Assembly (NCBI RefSeq): GCF_002008345.1 | Contig: NZ_MRAE01000010.1 | Span: 18,853-82,852, forward strand | Reading direction: 5' to 3' | DNA length: 64,000 bases | Source: Clostridium tepidum | GTDB lineage: Bacteria > Bacillota > Clostridia > Clostridiales > Clostridiaceae | Part shown: in pieces, positions 36,457 through 45,484 of the stretch | Numbering within the stretch: position 1 is the first letter of the stretch | How the letters are laid out: the number at the start of each line of letters is the position of its first letter | Position numbers and translations under genes: made by a program | Notes under the pieces: model-generated | Seen by the model: only the letters and a program-made list of their open reading frames with translations | Database searches by the model: none | What the model was told of the DNA's origin: nothing

Positions 36457-37479
36457 CTAAAATTTATCTGGGTAGAATTCTTTAGCTAGTTTATTTACAG
36501 TTTTAGGAACTCTTACACCAGGATATAATTCAGTTAATTCAACTTTTATAAACTTGTTGTTTTTTATAGCATTTACATCCTTTAAAGCAGGATTTGATTT
36601 AAGAGCCTTAACTTTATTTTCAAAAGTATCTCCACCGTTTCCAACAGAATACTCTAAAACCATTATTACATCTGGATTTCTTTTTATTATTTCTTCCATA
36701 GATACTTCAGGGTAATCCTTTTTCATATCACCGAAAATATTTTCACCCTGTGCAAGTTTAATTATTTCGTTGTTTATTCCTTTTCCAACAACTACAGCTT
36801 TATCTTTTCCAGAGTCATATCCTAAAACTTTTACTTTTTTATCAATGTTTTTAATTTTGTCTGTAGTTTCTTTTAGTTCTGATTTCATTTTTTCTGTTAA
36901 TTCTTTAGCCTTATCTTCTTTGCCAAAGATTATCCCAAGATTTTTAAAATCTTCGTAAATTGAATCAATTGTTGCATCTGGATTTACTGATCTTGGAATA
37001 TAAGCTTTTATTTTATTTTCGTTTAGCCAGTCTATACTACCGACACCTTTATCATTGAAGTCTCCGCCCCAACCTATTATAAAGTCTACTCCATTTGAGA
37101 GTATTTGCTCTTTAGATGGATAAGTTTTACTCATAACGGGTACCTTATCATAGGCAGGTTTTAAATCTGGTAGTATATTGTTTTCTGCATATGCAGTACC
37201 AGCCATTTTGTCTTGTAGATCCATAGATAACATCATTTCGATCATACAATTTGTTATTGCTAAAGATTTTTCTGGTTTTTTGTCATAAACCATTGAAAAT
37301 TTGTTGGAACTATCATCATGTCTACTAGTTTGTACAAAATCTAGTTTTAGTGGCTTATTAGCAGATTGTTCAGTTTTAGTACTGTCACTACTTGTACCAA
37401 TACTCTTGCTAGAACAACCAGTAATACCTCCTACCAATACTAGTGTAGATAATATGATAGCAATTAATTTTTTGTTCAT
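36457..37479 (-). CDS. ABC-transporter substrate-binding lipoprotein, iron-siderophore type
   Basis: A 340-residue lipoprotein. A signal peptide ends in the lipobox VLVGGITGCSSK. The mature part is a two-lobe TroA/BtuF-like binding protein (KSLAITNCMIEMMLSMDLQD, VDFIIGWGGDFND, IIKRNPDVIMVLE, LTELYPGVRVPKTVNKLAKE). I chose the ATG at 37479 because GGGAGG lies just upstream; an in-frame ATG at 37494 sits upstream of that Shine-Dalgarno. It is the first gene of the importer operon. Iron regulation is plausible, but I see no canonical Fur box. Confidence 0.88.
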   Translation of the reverse strand: MNKKLIAIILSTLVLVGGITGCSSKSIGTSSDSTKTEQSANKPLKLDFVQTSRHDDSSNKFSMVYDKKPEKSLAITNCMIEMMLSMDLQDKMAGTAYAENNILPDLKPAYDKVPVMSKTYPSKEQILSNGVDFIIGWGGDFNDKGVGSIDWLNENKIKAYIPRSVNPDATIDSIYEDFKNLGIIFGKEDKAKELTEKMKSELKETTDKIKNIDKKVKVLGYDSGKDKAVVVGKGINNEIIKLAQGENIFGDMKKDYPEVSMEEIIKRNPDVIMVLEYSVGNGGDTFENKVKALKSNPALKDVNAIKNNKFIKVELTELYPGVRVPKTVNKLAKEFYPDKF

Positions 37480-37513
37480 AAAAATTCCTCCCAAAACATT
37501 TACTTTGTTTTCC

Positions 37514-37528
37514 GATTAACAATTAATC
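37514..37528. promoter_or_regulatory. 15-bp palindrome in the leader of the importer operon
   Basis: GATTAACAATTAATC is a perfect inverted repeat (6-bp arms, 3-bp centre). A further half-site TTAATC is at 37554-37559. It lies between the promoter and the start codon, a fitting place for a repressor. The binding protein is unknown. Confidence 0.4.
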
Positions 37529-37595
37529 ATAAAATGTGTGCATAAAATATAATTAATCGTCAACAAATGACAGGAATTTTACATTGCCAAAAGTA

Positions 37596-37624
37596 ATTTT
37601 ATCATAGCATGTAAAAAGTATCAA
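37596..37624 (-). promoter_or_regulatory. SigA-type promoter of the importer operon
   Basis: On the minus strand TTGATA (37624-37619) and TAAAAT (37601-37596) are separated by 17 nt. The predicted untranslated leader is about 110 nt and contains the palindrome at 37514. Confidence 0.5.
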
Positions 37625-37776
37625 ACCATTACTTTACCATATAAAAGCAATTTATTACATTTAATTAATTTATACTAAGTAGAAACTGTTTCTTATTTTT
37701 ATTTTAAATAATTATAATAATATAGAAATGTCAGAATAGGTGATTATTACATAAAGAATGTTAAAAAAATATAAAA

Positions 37777-37808
37777 GTAAAAACTCCAGTAAAAAATAGA
37801 GTTTTTAC
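37777..37808 (-). terminator. Terminator of the dha/glycerol dehydrogenase operon
   Basis: GTAAAAACTC pairs with GAGTTTTTAC (10 bp). Read on the minus strand it is followed by TTTTATATTTTTTT and lies about 60 nt after the kinase stop codon. Confidence 0.75.
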
Positions 37809-37870
37809 TAGAGTTTTTAGGTTAAATTTTAAATTATAGTATTGTATTGACTATTATAATATTAGAAGGC

Positions 37871-39631
37871 TTACTTTAACGAATTTGATATTTCTGTAAA
37901 TATAACTCCTAATCCATAAGCACCTGCATCTGGGTAACCAATACTTCTTTCACCAACTGTACCTGCTCTACCCATACGTGCTACTATCTTTTCAGTCATT
38001 TTTGCACCTTCAACTGCTGCAGTGGCACCTTTTTGGAATGCTTCATGTATAGATGTATTGTTATTAGCACTTTCACTCCATGAATCAGCACATGGTACTA
38101 ATGCATCAATTAAAGTTTTATCTCCAACTACTGCTCCTCTTCCAAAAGAACGTTCTCCTGTAGCTTGTATTCCTTTTACTGCTGCTTGCATCATTTCAGC
38201 AAAATCTGAAATAGATAATTCTTTTTTATCTCCAACTTTTTTTCCAGCAGATCTAAATGCTGATCCCCATATTGGACCTGATGCTCCACCGCAATATTCC
38301 ATAATTACTAAGGAGCATTCGTTTAGGAATTTACCAATATTCATATTCTCTTCTTTAAGTATATCTTTCCATTCTCTTTTTAATTGTTTAAAGCCTTTTG
38401 CTACACTCATACCAAAATCGCCATCACCAGCATGAGCATCTAATTCACAGAAATGAACTTCATTTGCTATTATTACTTCACTCATTTTATCTATAATATA
38501 AATCATATTATCTAAAGTGATTTTTTCATCTTTAATTTCACTGTAACAATCACAGGTTTCTAAATCAAAACTAACTTCTTTTTTTATATCATTATTATCT
38601 TCTAAGCTTACATATTCAACTGATTCAACTGGGCCTGAAACTTTAAATGCAGGAGTATCACTTTCTTTTGATAATAATTTTTTAAGTTCATCATCTAATT
38701 TCATGATAGATACTGAAGCACCTTCCATATCTATACTAGTCATAAAGTTTCCTACAAATGTTCTATTGATTTTTATATTTTTCTTTGCAAGTTCAGCAGT
38801 AACTGAATTGTTAAATAGATATAACTCTTGTAGTGGAGTAGCACCAAAACCATTAATTAATAATGCAACTTCTTCATTATTAGTTCCATCTATCTTCATA
38901 TCTTTTAATATAGAATCAACAATTTTTTTAGCTAATTCATCTGCTGTTGCAATTTTTTCTCTTACTATTCCAGGTTCACCGTGAATTCCAACACCGAATT
39001 CTATCTCATCTTCTCCTAATTGAAAAGTTGGAGTTCTTTTAGCAGGAACTGTACAAGAGGATAATGCAAAACCTAGACTTCTAACATTAGCTATGGCTTT
39101 TTCAGCTATTGATTTAACTTCTTCTAATGATAAACCTAATTCTGCAGCAGCACCAGCTATTTTATGAACTAGTACAGTACCAGCAACACCTCTACGTCCT
39201 ACAGTGTATAAACTATCCTCAACAGCTATATCATCATCAACTTTTACATAATCAACTTTAATACCATCTTCACTAGCTAAATATGCAGCATTTTTAAAAT
39301 TCATCATATCTCCGCTATAATTCTTTATAATTAATAAAGTTCCTTTTTCACTTGCTGTAGCTTTTATAGCTTTATATATTTGAATTTGAGATGGAGAGGC
39401 AAATACATCTCCGCATACTGCCGCGTCTAGCATTCCTTTTCCAATAAATCCGGCATGAGCTGGTTCGTGACCACTTCCACCACCACTAATTAAGCTAACT
39501 TTGTTTTTATTTATTTCTTTTTTCTTCATAACTTTATATTTTCTAACAAATTCTAATTCAGGATGTGCCATGGCTATACCATTACACATTTCCATAACTA
39601 AAGTTTCTGGTTTATTTATTATTTTTTTCAT
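37871..39631 (-). CDS. ATP-dependent dihydroxyacetone kinase, DhaK-DhaL fusion
   Basis: A 586-residue single-chain kinase that makes dihydroxyacetone phosphate. The DhaK domain (about 1-330) has LISGGGSGHEPAHAG and FGVGIHGEPGI with His217, which binds dihydroxyacetone covalently. The DhaL nucleotide domain (about 385-586) has LDAHAGDGDFGMSVAKGF, GGASGPIWGSAFRSAG and RAGTVGERSIGYPDAGA. The fused form, like that of Citrobacter freundii, uses ATP rather than the PTS phosphate donor, and no dhaM is present. It follows the glycerol dehydrogenase gene by 15 nt. Confidence 0.93.
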   Translation of the reverse strand: MKKIINKPETLVMEMCNGIAMAHPELEFVRKYKVMKKKEINKNKVSLISGGGSGHEPAHAGFIGKGMLDAAVCGDVFASPSQIQIYKAIKATASEKGTLLIIKNYSGDMMNFKNAAYLASEDGIKVDYVKVDDDIAVEDSLYTVGRRGVAGTVLVHKIAGAAAELGLSLEEVKSIAEKAIANVRSLGFALSSCTVPAKRTPTFQLGEDEIEFGVGIHGEPGIVREKIATADELAKKIVDSILKDMKIDGTNNEEVALLINGFGATPLQELYLFNNSVTAELAKKNIKINRTFVGNFMTSIDMEGASVSIMKLDDELKKLLSKESDTPAFKVSGPVESVEYVSLEDNNDIKKEVSFDLETCDCYSEIKDEKITLDNMIYIIDKMSEVIIANEVHFCELDAHAGDGDFGMSVAKGFKQLKREWKDILKEENMNIGKFLNECSLVIMEYCGGASGPIWGSAFRSAGKKVGDKKELSISDFAEMMQAAVKGIQATGERSFGRGAVVGDKTLIDALVPCADSWSESANNNTSIHEAFQKGATAAVEGAKMTEKIVARMGRAGTVGERSIGYPDAGAYGLGVIFTEISNSLK

Positions 39632-39646
39632 ATTAACATTACACCT

Positions 39647-40777
39647 CTATTTGTTTAATTTATATTTTTTACCTAGTGTATCTGCAGCTATTATTGCAGC
39701 TGCTACTTCTGAAGGAGTTACTTTAAATGGCATTGAATGCATAGATTCTTCTTCTATACAAGCTTTTTCAGCTACTGCCATAAGTTCTTCATCAGTAATG
39801 CTGTCTACACCAATATCTTCTAAACAAACTGGAAGTCCAATTTCTAAACAGAAGTTTATTACTTCGTCTATTTCTTCTTTTGGTGCATTTTCAAGAACTA
39901 ATTGAGCAATTGTTCCAAATGCAACTTTTTCCCCATGGAAGTATTTATGAGTTCCTTCTAATATAGTTAATCCATCATGGATTGCATGAGCAGCTGCTAA
40001 ACCAGCACTTTCAAAACCTAGTCCAGATAATAAGATATTTGTTTCTATTATGTTTTCTAAAGCTTGTGTTACTAAATTACAATCTGATGCTATTTTTGCT
40101 TTTACACCATCTTCTAGCAATGTTTTATAACAAGCTTTTGCAAGTGTTAATGCTGTGTTAGTTCCTTTTGCTGGCGGACATAATCCTTCTCTAACTCCAC
40201 AAGGTAATCCTGCATTAACATTTGAAAAAGAATTTGAAGTTGCTCTTGCTTCAAAATATGTTGATAATGCATCACCCATTCCTGAAACTAAGAATCTTGT
40301 TGGAGCATTTGCAATAACTGTAGTATCTATTAAAATTACAGTTGGACTTTGCCAGAAGTAAGCATAATCATCAAATGAACCATCTGGTGTATAAAGTACA
40401 GCAGAGTGACTAGTTGGAGCATCTGTGGCTGCTATTGTTGGAACAATTATTAATGAATTTCCTTTAGCAACACATTTTGCTGTATCAATGGCTTTACCAC
40501 CACCAAGTCCTATAGTGCATGCACACTTGTTATTCTTTGCAATTTCTTGTAATCTTGCAACTTCTTCTCTTGAGCATTCTCCACAGAATTCGCTTTCTAC
40601 AAAAGTAACTCCAAATTTTTTTGAAGTTGCATCTAATTTATCTTTAACACGTTTTATATCATCTTTGTGAGCTATTAATAAAGCAGATTCCCCAAAGCTT
40701 TTTACAAAATAACCTAAGTTTAATAATTCATCTTCACCTTGAACATATTTAGTTGGACAAATAAACGCTTTTCTCAT
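39647..40777 (-). CDS. gldA: Glycerol dehydrogenase (GldA/DhaD family)
   Basis: A 376-residue iron-type alcohol dehydrogenase that oxidises glycerol to dihydroxyacetone with NAD+. The NAD-binding GLGGGKAIDTAKCVA, ATDAPTSHSAVLY and metal-binding histidines in AAHAIHDGL and HKYFHGEKVAFG fit glycerol dehydrogenase. The ATG at 40777 has GGGGAG 7 nt upstream; the longer open frame to 40927 adds unrelated sequence. Together with the kinase downstream it converts glycerol to DHAP. Confidence 0.9.
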   Translation of the reverse strand: MRKAFICPTKYVQGEDELLNLGYFVKSFGESALLIAHKDDIKRVKDKLDATSKKFGVTFVESEFCGECSREEVARLQEIAKNNKCACTIGLGGGKAIDTAKCVAKGNSLIIVPTIAATDAPTSHSAVLYTPDGSFDDYAYFWQSPTVILIDTTVIANAPTRFLVSGMGDALSTYFEARATSNSFSNVNAGLPCGVREGLCPPAKGTNTALTLAKACYKTLLEDGVKAKIASDCNLVTQALENIIETNILLSGLGFESAGLAAAHAIHDGLTILEGTHKYFHGEKVAFGTIAQLVLENAPKEEIDEVINFCLEIGLPVCLEDIGVDSITDEELMAVAEKACIEEESMHSMPFKVTPSEVAAAIIAADTLGKKYKLNK

Positions 40778-41277
40778 TATAATCTCCCCTTCAATTGTAA
40801 AAATACATTTAATTCTTCTAATATCGTTTACACAAATATACATTGGATTACTATGACAAAAAATTATGATTAAAAATCGTATTTTTTTGTGGTTGAATAA
40901 TTTTATAGTAATTTTATATCTTTTCATTACTTTTAATGGATAATATTCAAAAATATTAAATTAAAACTATATAAAATATTACAATAAGGGAAATATTAAT
41001 AATATATTCATAAGAAAATGAAAAGGGTAATATTTATAATATATAAATAGAAAATAAAAAAGATTTAACTTTAATAAAAATACATTTATAAATTACTTTA
41101 GGTTAATAAGAATTTCTACATTAATATTAAATTAATTAGAGTAAGTAGTATAAAAATTTTGAATTAACCAATCTAAAAAATAGAAAATTTTATTGTTGAA
41201 TTTATTAAATGTATAATATATTAAAATCAAATCTTTACAGTATTTTTTATACATAAGATTTTATGTTTCAATATTTT
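40778..41277. other. Gap between the glycerol genes and their regulator
   Basis: About 500 nt of AT-rich sequence upstream of the glycerol dehydrogenase gene and downstream of the regulator gene. I see no ORF and no clear promoter or inverted repeat that I can support. Confidence 0.4.
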
Positions 41278-41913
41278 TTAATTTTTTTTACAGAACTTTC
41301 TATATATAAAAGGTGTTACTCCTTCATGTTTTTTAAATATTTTTATAAAATAGCCTGGCTCATTAAATCCAAGTTCATCACTAATTTCATTTACATGCAT
41401 ATCAGTTTCTTCTAATAAGGTTTTTGCCCAATCTATTTTTAATTTAGAAATAAAACTTGAAAAGCTTTTTCCAGTTTCTTTTGCAAATAACCTACTAAAA
41501 TAACTAGGACTTATATGGCAAACCTCTGCTAATTTTTTTGCAGTAACGTTTTCGCTTTTATGATTATAAATATATTCAATAGCGGGTTTTAGTGTATTGC
41601 TTACAGAAATATCCAAACTATCGCTAGAAAGATTTTTATTTACATAAGAATTTAGTAAAACATTAGATATTTCTTTTTTTGCATGTTCAATATTTTTCAT
41701 TGTGTATCCTGTTAAAGTTTTTGAAGTTATTTGTGATTCAGGGTTCACAGATTTTTGATATATTTCTGAAATTAAATTTTTATTTAAAGCTTCCTCTACT
41801 AAATAATTACACAAGGAAAACAACATATTAGCTATTTTTTTCACTTCTTTTAACGATAAAACAGGAATTTCATTGTAATATTCTTTAAATTCTTCTAAGG
41901 CGTGTCTAGCCAT
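41278..41913 (-). pseudogene. AraC-type DNA-binding half of a frameshifted PocR-family regulator
   Basis: The 211-residue frame carries a linker region and two C-terminal AraC helix-turn-helix motifs (KLAEVCHISPSYFSRLFAKE and EISDELGFNEPGYFIKIFKK). Upstream of its ATG the same frame continues as TIVITPKNS without a start codon or Shine-Dalgarno. The PocR sensory domain ends in the neighbouring frame just before this point, so the two halves belong to one gene. Its product would control the adjacent glycerol/dihydroxyacetone genes. Whether the half protein is made is unclear. Confidence 0.75.
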
Positions 41914-41933
41914 AGAATTTTTAGGTGTTATAA

Positions 41934-42314
41934 CTATTGTTCTAAGAAATCTGAATCATTATCATCAGCTAGTTTTATTTGCCCAGCCATAATTGCACCG
42001 ATGTATTTACCATCTATAATTATAGGAATAGCTATATCTACTATATTATAATGACATAAATATATATAAGGTTTATTTAAACGAACTGCTTCTAAACCAC
42101 CTCTTGAATCGCATTTTTGACAATACTTAACAAGAGTAGGATTAGATCTTACTGCATTGCAAAATTTATTGCAACCACTATGTTTTGTAACCGGATTTCC
42201 TTTATAATCAACGATTATTATAGCTGCTTTAGTAACTAATGATAAAGAATCTTGTAGTTCAATCCATTTTTTAAAATCTATGACTTTATCTAAGTTTAAA
42301 TTTTCTTTAATCAA
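41934..42314 (-). pseudogene. PocR sensory-domain half of a frameshifted AraC-family regulator
   Basis: The 126-residue N-terminal part begins at a TTG with AGGAG upstream and contains the PocR ligand-sensing domain: DYKGNPVTKHSGCNKFCNAV, KYCQKCDSRGG, YLCHYNIVDIAIPIIIDGKY and GAIMAGQIKLAD. PocR domains sense small diols or related carbon compounds. The frame stops at DSDFLEQ; inserting one nucleotide in TTAGAACAATAG would join it to the AraC half. No slippery heptamer is evident, so a mutation or sequencing error is more likely than programmed frameshifting. Confidence 0.8.
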
Positions 42315-43289
42315 TTTTATTTACTCCTATAAATTAATTTTATATTAATAAATTAATTCTAGTTAATATAATATAAGGTATTTATTTATAAATTTATCAT
42401 TGCATTATATTTTATCATAACATTGTAAATTTTAATATTATAAATCTTAATATTACATTTTACCATAATATTATAAATTTTAGTATCATAAATCTAGTAT
42501 GGTGCCAACTCTTAATGATCAGTTCTATTTAAGCATTTAAGAAAATCAAATGAATCACTTCTTACTGCTACTTTATAAGGTCATTTTTATAATAATTATA
42601 TTAAAATGTTAAGCTTAATTATAATTTATCATAAAAAATGTATAAATTTATAATTTTAAAATTAAATTTAGTTTTATTACCAATAAATTAAAGTAATTGT
42701 TTATGTTAGCAATGTTTAACTTTGAAAAGTATAAAATATATTGCTTTTAAATATAAAATTAAGCATCTTATTAATGGTAGTAAACGGAATATAATGCAAT
42801 TAAGTGCAGAAAATATACAACTGTAATTGTTTACTTTAAATTTAAGGTAATAAGTTTATAATAGAATGTTGAATAAAGAAAAAATATGTAATATTATAAA
42901 AAGATGACCGATGTCCATTTTTGATTTTATTAATATTAATAAAGTATTAATTTAAACTAAATATGAAAATTTTAAAAATTAATTGATATATTTGTCCTAA
43001 AGCTTTTAGTTTATTAAAAAATCCTATTTCAATTTTAATATATAAGCTTTAAGAAAATTTATGAAAGGTCTTTAGAAGTAGTAAATAAGATTAATTTGAA
43101 AACAAGGGAAAGATTACATAGGTTGTAATCTAAAATAACAAAAAATATGAAATGAATAGAGAAGGGAGGAAATTTGCCAAAGTTTATAACATTATAAAAC
43201 TTAAGTATCTAATTAATTATTGTATTTTAGGAAAAATTGGGACTAATACTTAAAGTTTTATAAGGTTTTTAAAATGGCAGTAAAAAATA
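42315..43289. other. 975-bp non-coding region
   Basis: Extremely AT-rich and without a credible ORF. It holds an imperfect direct repeat with a 48-bp period (from 42404 and 42452, each ending TAAATCT). On the right it contains the Shine-Dalgarno and hairpin leader of the first yhgE gene. Confidence 0.5.
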
Positions 43290-43292
43290 ATG
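43164..43292 (+). promoter_or_regulatory. First yhgE leader: displaced Shine-Dalgarno and hairpin
   Basis: GGGAGG (43164-43169) lies about 120 nt before the ATG at 43290, which has no good Shine-Dalgarno. TGCCA (43175-43179) pairs with TGGCA (43275-43279). ATAAAACTTAAGTAT (43194-43208) pairs with ATACTTAAAGTTTTAT (43246-43261) with one bulge. Folding leaves roughly 9-15 nt between Shine-Dalgarno and ATG. The ends do not match those of the cbiH and cobO leaders. A short competing ORF (ATG at 43274, 9 codons) overlaps the start. Confidence 0.45.
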
Positions 43293-45458
43293 AATGGTTT
43301 TAAAAATGCAATTAAAGTATATAAAAGAGATATTAAAAGTTTACACAAAAATTTTATTGCAATAGTCATAATATTAGGAGTATGCATATTACCATCTTTA
43401 TACGCATGGGTTAACATTAAAGCATGCTGGGATCCTTATGAAAATACAAGTACAATACCTATAGCTGTAATTAATAATGATAGAGGTGCCAATTTAAAAG
43501 GTAAAGAATTAAATATCGGAGATGAGGTAGTTAAAAAACTTAAAAATAATGATAAAATTGGCTGGAAGTTTACTAACAAAAACGAAGCGGACATGGGAGT
43601 TATAGATGGTACATATTATGCAAGTATAGAAATACCAGAAGATTTTTCTCGTGATATAATTAGCATTTTGTCTGATACTCCTAGACATCCAGAAATAATT
43701 TACAAAGTAGATACAAAGGAAAACCCTGTAGCATCAAAGATAACTGGAATGGCTAAAACTACATTAATAAATGAAATAACCACTAATTTTGTTACTACTG
43801 TAAATGAGACTATATTTTCTTCTGTAAATGGAATAGGAAAAAATTTAGAAGCTAATAAAGATAAAATAATAAAGCTTAAAGGTGCTATTATTACAATGAA
43901 TAAAAATATAGATTTAATTTTAGCAGGATTACAAAGCGTGAATACAAATTCTAAAAATTTAAATGAATTTTTAGGAGTAATAAAAACTACTTTCCCAGAG
44001 GTAGCCAAAGGATTAGATGATGTTACATCTAAAACTTTTGATTCAAAGGAAACAATTAATAAAACTAAAAATATGTTAAACAATTCATTTTATAATATAG
44101 AGTTTATATTAAAACAATCTATGGCTGCTAATGAGCGTGTTGAGGCATTCTTAGATAAATTAATAGTTTTAAATAATAAATCTTCAAATAGTGAAATAAA
44201 TCAATCAATATTAAACTTAATTATGGATATAGATACTGTAAATAAAAACATTGATTCTACAGTAGAATTTCTTGAAAATATAAATAATGTAAAACCAAAT
44301 GCTAAAGTATCTCAACTTATAGTATCTCTTAAAAATATTAAAAATACTTTAAACGGTGAAAAAGAAAAATTGTTGAAGATGCAAGAAGCTCTTTCAAATT
44401 CAAATAAAATAAATGAAAGTTTAATAAATGAATTAAAAGCAAATACAGTTAATTCAAATAAAAGGATTGAAAACACAATAAATACTTTTAATTCAAGTAC
44501 AAAGAATGAGTTAAATAATATATCTAATAGTTTTCAAAAATCCATGGATGATGCTAATGAATTTATAAAATTAGGAAGTGGATTAAATACACAAATAGAA
44601 AATTTATTAAAAACTTCTGAAAAAGGAACAGAATTGTCAGATAAAGTAACAGGAGAATTAATTGATAAGTTAAAAGAGTACAAAAGTGTAATAGGTGAGA
44701 TAAGCAAAAGATTAGAATCAGTCAGTGATGGAGATTTAGTACAAATAATAAGCATACTTCAAAACAATCCTATATTAATGTCACAGACTATAGCATCTCC
44801 TTTTAATGTTAAAGAGGAATCTATATATGCTATACCTAATTATGGATCTGCTATGACTCCAGTATATAGTGTACTAGCTCTTTGGGTTGGAACTTTAATA
44901 CTAGTTTCTTTATTAAAAACAGAAGTAATAGATTTTGAAGGCAGCGAAAATATAACAGTAAGACAAAAATATTTTGGGAAAATGCTTACATTTGTGACTT
45001 TAGCTGCTATACAGGGAATTATAGTCGCTGTGGGAAATAAACTTATACTTGGAGTGTATACAATTAATTTTCCACTTATGATTATGTTTTCTTTAGTATC
45101 TTCCATAACCTTTGCTATAATAACTTATACTTTGGTAGCTTTATTTAGTAAATTTGGTAATGCACTTGCGATAGTATTGATGATATTACAATTAGCAGGT
45201 AGTGGTGGAACTTATCCAATACAAGTAGATCCACTAATATTTAGAATACTTCAACCGTTTTTCCCATTTACTTATAGTGTAGGGGGATTTAGAGAAGCCA
45301 TAGGAGGGCCTCTTGTGTCTAGTGTTTTATTAGATTTTTCAATGCTTATATTAATATCTATTGTATTTATTTTAATAGGATTTTTCTTAAAGGCATCAGT
45401 ACATCATAAGGTTAGTAAGTTTGATGAAAATTTTAAGGCTTCAGGAATATCAGAGTAA
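43290..45458 (+). CDS. YhgE/Pip-family membrane protein
   Basis: A 722-residue protein. The N-terminal helix and family signature ILPSLYAWVNIKACWDPYEN (about 33-52) are followed by IPIAVINNDRGANLKGKEL. A long extracytoplasmic, coiled-coil-rich region (about 170-500) follows, and then five or six C-terminal helices of ABC-2 type (GSGGTYPIQVDPLIFRILQP, FPFTYSVGGFREAIGGPL). YhgE/Pip proteins serve as phage receptors in lactic bacteria and resemble type VII secretion component YueB/EsaA. A close relative follows directly. Confidence 0.88.
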   Translation: MNGFKNAIKVYKRDIKSLHKNFIAIVIILGVCILPSLYAWVNIKACWDPYENTSTIPIAVINNDRGANLKGKELNIGDEVVKKLKNNDKIGWKFTNKNEADMGVIDGTYYASIEIPEDFSRDIISILSDTPRHPEIIYKVDTKENPVASKITGMAKTTLINEITTNFVTTVNETIFSSVNGIGKNLEANKDKIIKLKGAIITMNKNIDLILAGLQSVNTNSKNLNEFLGVIKTTFPEVAKGLDDVTSKTFDSKETINKTKNMLNNSFYNIEFILKQSMAANERVEAFLDKLIVLNNKSSNSEINQSILNLIMDIDTVNKNIDSTVEFLENINNVKPNAKVSQLIVSLKNIKNTLNGEKEKLLKMQEALSNSNKINESLINELKANTVNSNKRIENTINTFNSSTKNELNNISNSFQKSMDDANEFIKLGSGLNTQIENLLKTSEKGTELSDKVTGELIDKLKEYKSVIGEISKRLESVSDGDLVQIISILQNNPILMSQTIASPFNVKEESIYAIPNYGSAMTPVYSVLALWVGTLILVSLLKTEVIDFEGSENITVRQKYFGKMLTFVTLAAIQGIIVAVGNKLILGVYTINFPLMIMFSLVSSITFAIITYTLVALFSKFGNALAIVLMILQLAGSGGTYPIQVDPLIFRILQPFFPFTYSVGGFREAIGGPLVSSVLLDFSMLILISIVFILIGFFLKASVHHKVSKFDENFKASGISE

Positions 45459-45484
45459 ATATAGAAATTCAAGAGGTGAAACAT

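Noticed and set aside
37480..37640. Canonical Fur box before the iron-type importer
   Set aside because: GATTAACAATTAATC is palindromic but does not match the GATAATGATTATC-type consensus well enough.
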